A DNA stretch of 25,763 nucleotides from a virus: IMG/VR virus record IMGVR_UViG_3300032322_000613, positions 1-25,763 of that record. One strand, written 5' to 3'. Below the pieces are notes generated by a model. The model made no database searches, was not told the DNA's origin, and was given only the letters and a program-made list of their open reading frames with translations. Below are positions 21,147 through 25,763 of the stretch, one piece after another (position 1 is the stretch's first letter; the number at the start of each line of letters is the position of its first letter). Position numbers and translations under genes: made by a program.

Positions 21147-21386
21147 ATGTACACCAAGGAAATGGGTCCACCCCCGGTCGATATCGACCAAGCCTCCGCG
21201 CTGCCCCCGGCACAGCGCAAAGCTGCTGAGCGCAAAGCTGCTGAGCAGACCAAGAAGGATTACCCGACGCCGAAGCCCCCGGCCAAAAAGGCCAAGGGCG
21301 GCATGACCAAGGGCTACGCCAAGGGTGGCGTCACCCGCGCAGACGGCTGCGCAGTCAAAGGCCATACCAAGGGCCGGATGGTCTGA
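21147..21386 (+). CDS. 79-residue Lys-rich protein with C-terminal AKGG module
   Basis: ATG after AAAGGA. The N-terminal half is Pro/Ala/Lys-rich (a duplicated QRKAAERKAAEQ); the C-terminus contains AKGGMTKGYAKGG followed by VTRADGCAVKGHTKGRMV. Similar tails are common in marine and freshwater phage small proteins. The same tail type ends the next protein. Confidence 0.75.
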   Translation: MYTKEMGPPPVDIDQASALPPAQRKAAERKAAEQTKKDYPTPKPPAKKAKGGMTKGYAKGGVTRADGCAVKGHTKGRMV

Positions 21387-21387
21387 A

Positions 21388-22017
21388 ATGGCTGACACAC
21401 GTACCGCCGCCCAAGGCGGGCGCCCGCGCCCGCAGACCTTCGGGGATGCCTTCAGAGAAGCTCGCCTAGCGGGCGACAAGACCTTTGAATTCAAGGGCAA
21501 GACCTACAGCACCAAGACTGCTGAAGAGCAGGCACGGGACATCGGCTCTCGGGCCGCTGCAGGTTCGGGGCGCGGTGCGTCAGCAGGCAGGACGGCAAGC
21601 GACAGGGACGCGGGGCCTCGTCGTGCTGAGATCCCTACGGGCGGCGGTGCCAAGGCACCGGCTGACACGGGCATGGGCGGCATGTCGGACACCACGCGAA
21701 ACGTCTTGACCACGCTAGGAGCGCTTGGTGTGGGTGGTGGGGCCGCTGGCCTGGGTGCCCGTGCACTGATGCGCCGTGAGGCCGCGAAGCGTGCTGCTGA
21801 GGCGGAGAAGCTGGCGTCGAGGGTTGAGCCCCCGATGCGCCGGCTGCGCCCCGAGGATGTCACCGACGACCTCGTCCGTTCGGTGGTAGACAAAGCCTAC
21901 GAGAAGACGTACGGCGCGGGGCTCAAGCGTGGCGGCAAGGTCAAGACCTACGCCAAGGGCGGCAGTGTCCGGGGTGTCGGGTGCGAAACACGCACGAAGA
22001 AGACGAGGTTCGTCTAG
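21388..22017 (+). CDS. 209-residue protein with membrane-like segment and C-terminal AKGG module
   Basis: The ATG at 21388 is one base after the preceding stop. N-terminal 120 residues are hydrophilic and Gly/Ala/Arg-rich. A Gly/Ala stretch (LTTLGALGVGGGAAGLGARA, about 133-152) could insert in a membrane. A helical region follows, then VKTYAKGGSVRGVGCETRTK near the end, alignable with the 79-residue protein's tail. Possibly an ejected or internal virion protein, by composition only. Confidence 0.7.
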   Translation: MADTRTAAQGGRPRPQTFGDAFREARLAGDKTFEFKGKTYSTKTAEEQARDIGSRAAAGSGRGASAGRTASDRDAGPRRAEIPTGGGAKAPADTGMGGMSDTTRNVLTTLGALGVGGGAAGLGARALMRREAAKRAAEAEKLASRVEPPMRRLRPEDVTDDLVRSVVDKAYEKTYGAGLKRGGKVKTYAKGGSVRGVGCETRTKKTRFV

Positions 22018-22026
22018 GAGGCCGCG

Positions 22027-22269
22027 ATGCGGACTAGCAGGGGCATGGGGTGTATCCGCCCCGAACTGATGAAGCCCAAAGGCTACGCCAAGGGCGGTGA
22101 GACAAAGTCGACCCCCAAGAACGCCGCCTTGTGGTCCCAGGTCAAGTCTGAAGCCAAGAGTAAGTTTGATGTGTACCCGAGCGCCTACGCCAATGCGTGG
22201 GCAGCGAAGGAGTACAAGAAGCGCGGGGGGTCTTGGGGCGGTGCTGACAATCGGGTGAAGCGTGGCTAA
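22027..22269 (+). CDS. 80-residue DUF5872-like protein
   Basis: AGGAGG lies five bases before ATG. After an N-terminal RGMGCIRPELMKPKGYAKGG comes the block LWSQVKSEAKSKFDVYPSAY and ANAWAAKEYKKRGGSW, the pattern of the DUF5872-type domain found in small phage proteins. The function of that domain is unknown. The start MRTSRGMGC and GYAKGG link it to the neighbouring AKGG proteins. Confidence 0.8.
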   Translation: MRTSRGMGCIRPELMKPKGYAKGGETKSTPKNAALWSQVKSEAKSKFDVYPSAYANAWAAKEYKKRGGSWGGADNRVKRG

Positions 22270-22498
22270 AGGCGGGCTTGGCAAGTGGTTCGGTGAGAAG
22301 TGGGTCGATGTGAAGACCGGGAAGGCGTGTGGCCGCTCGGGCGAAGAGAAATCCTCGCGTGCTTACCCTGCTTGCCGCCCTGCTGCCGCCGCCAAGAAAC
22401 TCTCCTCCGCGCAGCGCAAGACGATGGTGGAGCGCAAGACGGGCCCTGCTAGGCAGTCCTGGCCGGTGAGTCCTTCGGGCAAAAGGAAATCAGCGTGA
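22262..22498 (+). CDS. 78-residue small basic phage protein
   Basis: The GTG start overlaps the previous gene by eight bases. It shows WFGEKWVDVKTGKACGRSG, then SRAYPACRPAAAAKK and a RKTGPARQSWPVSPSGKRKS end, a pattern that typically follows or is fused to the DUF5872-type domain in other phages. Two Cys and many Lys/Arg. Function unknown. Confidence 0.78.
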   Translation: MAKGGLGKWFGEKWVDVKTGKACGRSGEEKSSRAYPACRPAAAAKKLSSAQRKTMVERKTGPARQSWPVSPSGKRKSA

Positions 22499-23190
22499 CT
22501 ACATCAGGGGCTACCACGTTCAACCTCGACCTCAACGAAGCGGTCGAGGAAGCCTTCGAGCGTTGCGGATCTGAGCTTCGCACGGGCTACGATCTGCGCA
22601 CGGCGCGGCGGTCCCTGAACTTGCTCTTCGCAGATTGGGCCAACCGGGGCGTGAACCTCTGGACGGTGGCACAAGACACCATCAACCTGACGCAGGGCAC
22701 CAACACCTACAACCTCCCGCAGGACACCGTTGATCTCTTGGAGCATGTCATCCGCACGGGGGCGGGCAACGTCTCGACCCAGGTCGATCTGACCATCACG
22801 CGCATCAGCGTCAGCACCTACTCCTCGATCCCCAACAAGCTCCAACAGGCGCGACCCATTCAGGTGTGGATCAACCGCCAAGCCCCGACGCCCCAGATCG
22901 TCGTGTGGCCCACGCCTGACCAGACCGGCGTCTATCAGTTCGTCTACTGGTACTTGCGCCGTATTCAGGACGCTGGTGCAGGCGGCACCTACACCCAGGA
23001 CATCCCCTTCCGCTTCCTCCCGTGCCTCGTCAGCGGGCTTGCGTACTATCTGGCGTTGAAGATCCCCGGTGCGATGGAACGCCTGCCGGTGCTGAAGGAG
23101 CAGTACGACGCTGATTGGGACCGTGCCAGTTCCGAGGACAGAGATAAGTCCGCTGTGCGGTTCGTACCTCGGCAGCAATTTATCTCGTGA
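22495..23190 (+). CDS. P22 gp4-like neck / tail accessory protein
   Basis: 231 residues, GTG start overlapping the previous stop. The N-terminal NLDLNEAVEEAFERCGSELR and YDLRTARRSLNLLFADWANR match the helical core of gp4-type proteins that join the portal and close the head after packaging. A beta insertion follows (about 75-150) and a C-terminal helix. With the 23986 gene it should form the head-tail connector. Confidence 0.82.
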   Translation: MTTSGATTFNLDLNEAVEEAFERCGSELRTGYDLRTARRSLNLLFADWANRGVNLWTVAQDTINLTQGTNTYNLPQDTVDLLEHVIRTGAGNVSTQVDLTITRISVSTYSSIPNKLQQARPIQVWINRQAPTPQIVVWPTPDQTGVYQFVYWYLRRIQDAGAGGTYTQDIPFRFLPCLVSGLAYYLALKIPGAMERLPVLKEQYDADWDRASSEDRDKSAVRFVPRQQFIS

Positions 23191-23196
23191 TCTAAC

Positions 23197-23622
23197 ATGT
23201 CTAACCGCTTCGCAAACGGAAGAAAAGCGTTCGGCTTCTGTGATCTGTGTTCTTTTAGGTACGAGTTAAAGAAACTCAAGAACCTCGTCGTCAAGACCAA
23301 ACAGACACAAATCAAAGCATGCCCGCAGTGCTGGGTACCAGATCAACCACAACTACAACTTGGCCTTTACCCCATCGCAGACCCGCAGGCCATCCGTGAC
23401 CCACGCCCGGACACAAATACGTGGTATCAGTCAGGCACCAACGGGCTGCAGATCGACAACACCTCGGGCACCGGCAGCAACCAAGACGGCTTCCCTGGCG
23501 AGGGCATGCTGGTCACGCAGTGGGGGTGGAACCCGATTGGCGGTGCGAGAGACTTCACGGACCCGCTCACGCCGAACCTCTTGGTCGGGCGGGGAGAAGT
23601 TGGTACAGTAACGGTCATGTGA
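23197..23622 (+). CDS. 141-residue zinc-ribbon phage protein
   Basis: C15-DL-C18 and C42-PQ-C45 form a zinc ribbon in the N-terminal 50 residues (basic, KLKNLVVKTKQ). The remainder is Gly/Asn/Pro-rich (TNTWYQSGTNGLQIDNTSG) and could be structural. It sits between gp4-like and adaptor-like genes, so a virion-associated, possibly DNA-contacting role is plausible. No Shine-Dalgarno is obvious (six bases after the previous stop). Confidence 0.78.
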   Translation: MSNRFANGRKAFGFCDLCSFRYELKKLKNLVVKTKQTQIKACPQCWVPDQPQLQLGLYPIADPQAIRDPRPDTNTWYQSGTNGLQIDNTSGTGSNQDGFPGEGMLVTQWGWNPIGGARDFTDPLTPNLLVGRGEVGTVTVM

Positions 23623-23637
23623 CCGAAGGAGTTGAAG

Positions 23638-23811
23638 ATGAAAGACACCATGAAGGCCCTCCGGGCCCACGCCAAGAAGCCTGCGGGCGTAGCCCACGGC
23701 CCCGGTGCCAAGCTCGCCAAGGGCGGCGTCACCACGCAAGCTGCTCAGCAGATGGGTCGCAACATGGCCCGTGTGGCGAACCAAGGCCCGGTGGGCCGCA
23801 AGGGGAAGTGA
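23638..23811 (+). CDS. 57-residue AKGG-type basic protein
   Basis: A short frame with AAGGAG six bases before ATG. It contains LAKGGVTTQAAQQMGRNMAR and ends GPVGRKGK. The AKGG module again links it to the cluster at 20396-22498. Function unknown. Confidence 0.72.
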   Translation: MKDTMKALRAHAKKPAGVAHGPGAKLAKGGVTTQAAQQMGRNMARVANQGPVGRKGK

Positions 23812-23812
23812 G

Positions 23813-23989
23813 ATGAAGGCCAAACCTGTTCCGACTCCGTCGTTGAACGACTCCGAGCGCACTCCCGCACGCATGGTTGCGGGCACTGCAATGACTTCGC
23901 CTCCGCCCGCTGCCAAGACCTCCGGCATCAAGGTGCGCGGCGGTAAGGCACAGACCAAGGGCTTCATGGCCCGAGGGCCAATGGCGTGA
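23813..23989 (+). CDS. 58-residue Pro/Ala/Lys-rich protein
   Basis: The ATG follows one base after the previous stop, with GGGGAAG upstream. It is disordered-looking (TPSLNDSERTPARMVAGTAM) and ends IKVRGGKAQTKGFMARGPMA, a relative of the AKGG/RGG tails. It overlaps the adaptor-like gene's GTG by four bases. Confidence 0.7.
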   Translation: MKAKPVPTPSLNDSERTPARMVAGTAMTSPPPAAKTSGIKVRGGKAQTKGFMARGPMA

Positions 23990-24639
23990 ACTACTCGGCG
24001 CTGCTCACCGCCGTTCAGGACACCACTGAGAACACGTTCTCAGCGACGGACTTCGCCACTCTGACTCGGCTTGCTGAGCAGAAGATTTACCAGTCTGTCC
24101 AGCTTCCGATCCTGCGGAAGGACGCGACGCTGCCTCTGACAAGCGGCGTGCAGACACTGAGCCTACCGGCAGACTTCCTGGCGGCGTACAGCCTCGCGGT
24201 GTACTCGACGCTCCTGGGCGGCGGCAACCGGGAGTTCCTCCTGAACAAGGATGTGAACTTCATGCGCGAGAGCTATCCCAATCCGGCCACCACCGGCACG
24301 CCTCGGTACTACGCGCTCGACGGTACCAGCACCCCGCTGATCCAAAAGATCATCCTGGGCCCCACGCCCGGTGCCAACTTCAGCGCTGAGCTGAACTACT
24401 TCTACCAGCCGGAGAGTATCGTCACGGCCACGAACACTTGGCTGGGCGACAACTTTGAGTCGGTGCTGTTCAACGCGGTCCTGGTCGAAGCTGCTCGGTT
24501 CATGAAGGCTGAGCAGGATGTCATGGCGATGTACCAGAACCAGTTCAACGAGTCGTTCGTGCTGCTGAAGAACCTGGGTGACGGGAAGAACCGCCAGGAC
24601 ATGTACCGCAGCGGTCAAGTGCGGAACGAGGTGAAGTAA
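23986..24639 (+). CDS. SU10-type adaptor-like head-tail protein
   Basis: 217 residues, GTG start overlapping the previous stop. The N-terminal helices (FATLTRLAEQKIYQSVQLPI), a beta insertion (ATLPLTSGVQTLSLPADFLA), RYYALDGTS, and a C-terminal helix pair match adaptor proteins of SU10-like podoviruses that sit below the portal. The name is by pattern. Together with the gp4-like protein it suggests a two-layer neck. Confidence 0.78.
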   Translation: MNYSALLTAVQDTTENTFSATDFATLTRLAEQKIYQSVQLPILRKDATLPLTSGVQTLSLPADFLAAYSLAVYSTLLGGGNREFLLNKDVNFMRESYPNPATTGTPRYYALDGTSTPLIQKIILGPTPGANFSAELNYFYQPESIVTATNTWLGDNFESVLFNAVLVEAARFMKAEQDVMAMYQNQFNESFVLLKNLGDGKNRQDMYRSGQVRNEVK

Positions 24640-25056
24640 ATGCCGATCCTCCAGGGCATGTGTTCGTCGTTCAAGCAGGAGTCCTGGCTGGGCATCCACG
24701 ACCTTGACACCGACACGCTGAAGATGGCGCTGTACACGGCCAACGCGAACCTGAGCCAAGCCACGACGGTCTACACGACCGCTGATGAGGTTGTCGGTGC
24801 AGGGTACACCGCTGGCGGGGAAGTGCTCACCGGGGCTCAAGTCCTGCTCTCTGGCACCACGGCGTATCTGACGTTCAACAACCCGGTGTGGTCTGGTGCC
24901 TCGTTCGTCTGCCGGGGTGCGCTGATCTACAACGCCAGCAAGGCCGACCGCGCCATCGCGGTGATCGACTTCGGCGCGGACAAGACGGCGTCGGGTACGT
25001 TCACGGTACAACTCCCAGCGGCCACAGCCGCCGCAGCGTTGCTGCGCTTCGCTTGA
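24640..25056 (+). CDS. 138-residue virion protein
   Basis: The ATG immediately follows the adaptor-like stop. Beta-rich, with [20 protein letters not shown] at the start, [20 protein letters not shown] and [20 protein letters not shown]. Proteins of this pattern lie between adaptor and fibre genes in related phages and are probably part of the tail tip or fibre attachment; no specific role is known. Confidence 0.78.
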   Translation: MPILQGMCSSFKQESWLGIHDLDTDTLKMALYTANANLSQATTVYTTADEVVGAGYTAGGEVLTGAQVLLSGTTAYLTFNNPVWSGASFVCRGALIYNASKADRAIAVIDFGADKTASGTFTVQLPAATAAAALLRFA

Positions 25057-25063
25057 GGTCATC

Positions 25064-25763
25064 ATGGCAAACACTTACACCACGGGCTTGCGGCTGTCGA
25101 AGCCGGGGCTGGGCGACGCGGGCTGGGGCACCACGGTCAACAGCGGGCTCACTGATCTGGTCGATCAGGCGGTAGCCGGTCAGGTGCGTGTGGATGTCAC
25201 GGCTGCGGGGCCCTTCGTCCTGACGCTGTCTGACGGTGCGGTGTCTGATGGACGGAGCATGTTCATCTACGCCTTCGGCACGCCCGGGGGTGCACGCGAG
25301 ATCCAAGTCCCTGCGCGGTCGAACACGGTCAACAAGCTCTTCTTCGTCAGGAACGACTCCAACGGTGCTGTGACGGTCAAGGTCGTTGGGCAGACGGGTG
25401 TGGTGGTCCCAGTCAACGCCTCGATGGTGTTGAAGATGAACGACGGGGGTACGGATGTTGTTGAGGGGATCACGCACGTTGCCGCGCTGACCCTCGGCGC
25501 TCCGCTGCCGGTGGCTTCTGGTGGTACAGGGATCACCGCGTTCGGCACGGGCGTAGCCACGGCGCTGGGGCAGAATGTCACGGGCTCGGGCGGCATCGTC
25601 CTGGCTACTTCTCCGACGCTGGTGACGCCTGCGCTAGGTACGCCGTCTGCGGCGGTGCTGACCAATGCCACTGGCCTGCCGCTGACCACGGGAGTGACGG
25701 GCACCCTGCCAGTAGCCAACGGCGGGACAGGAATTACCGCGTTCGGCACAGGCGTAGCCACCG
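25064..25763 (+). CDS. tail fibre protein, C-terminus off the window
   Basis: The ATG at 25064 ([15 protein letters not shown]) starts a typical fibre N-terminal domain ([20 protein letters not shown]). From about residue 148 the shaft begins: [19 protein letters not shown] recurs 67 residues (201 bases) later as [19 protein letters not shown]. Such GGTGIT repeats are hallmarks of trimeric tail fibres. No stop is reached, so the full length is unknown. Confidence 0.88.
   Translation, partial: MANTYTTGLRLSKPGLGDAGWGTTVNSGLTDLVDQAVAGQVRVDVTAAGPFVLTLSDGAVSDGRSMFIYAFGTPGGAREIQVPARSNTVNKLFFVRNDSNGAVTVKVVGQTGVVVPVNASMVLKMNDGGTDVVEGITHVAALTLGAPLPVASGGTGITAFGTGVATALGQNVTGSGGIVLATSPTLVTPALGTPSAAVLTNATGLPLTTGVTGTLPVANGGTGITAFGTGVAT
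25505..25763 (+). repeat. 201-base coding repeat in the tail fibre shaft
   Basis: The segment starting at 25505 is repeated from 25706, in frame, with mainly synonymous differences. The second unit is cut by the window edge. Confidence 0.8.

Noticed and set aside
1-25763. tRNA genes or an integrase/attachment site
   Set aside because: No cloverleaf-like sequence with CCA-type acceptor pairing and no tyrosine or serine recombinase motif were seen by eye; a tRNA or att scan would be needed to exclude them fully.

Overview
The window is the structural half of a tailed double-stranded DNA phage (free phage or prophage; no integrase or attachment site is visible). The late genes run on the + strand in the usual order: terminase, portal, co-chaperonin, scaffold, decoration protein, major capsid, fibres, holin-like protein, neck/adaptor proteins, tail fibre. 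The P22-like gp4 neck protein, an SU10-type adaptor-like protein, a very long portal, and no tape measure or sheath suggest a short-tailed (podovirus-like) particle. High GC in most genes, Shine-Dalgarno sites of AGGAG type and familiar Burkholderiales-prophage-like fibre and small-protein families suggest a Gram-negative, probably betaproteobacterial host. That host assignment is inference.

Left part (1-4150): a leftward (- strand) cluster of small ORFan genes, probably early or accessory. Seven copies of a near-perfect GC-rich hairpin (core GGGGGAGAAATTCTCCCCC) recur between these genes, often bracketing them two at a time, just downstream of one stop codon and just upstream of the next ribosome binding site. 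At 1584-1997 the cluster is interrupted by a gene-free element. Two imperfect inverted arms of about 90 bp carry operator-like palindromes and flank a very AT-rich core with TC, TA and GAA tracts. It looks like a replication origin, a divergent control region or a MITE-like element.

Middle (4153-13400): an AT-rich divergent control region (4290-4490, with a 24-bp direct repeat and a leftward terminator) precedes the packaging/head operon: small terminase, large terminase, portal, a small protein, a GroES-like co-chaperonin, a coiled-coil protein, scaffold, a small virion protein, decoration protein and major capsid protein. It closes with a strong terminator at 13372.

Right part (13400-25763): a fibre cassette (13513-15029) is flanked by two copies of a structured leader element. 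It is followed by virion proteins interleaved with three homing endonucleases (one GIY-YIG, two HNH) and a large fibre with an apparently inserted LamG domain. Then come a small HExxH protein, a holin-like protein, a run of small lysine/glycine-rich proteins sharing an AKGG module, the neck and adaptor proteins, and a tail fibre with long repeats that runs off the right edge. No replication genes, endolysin, tRNA or CRISPR array is seen.
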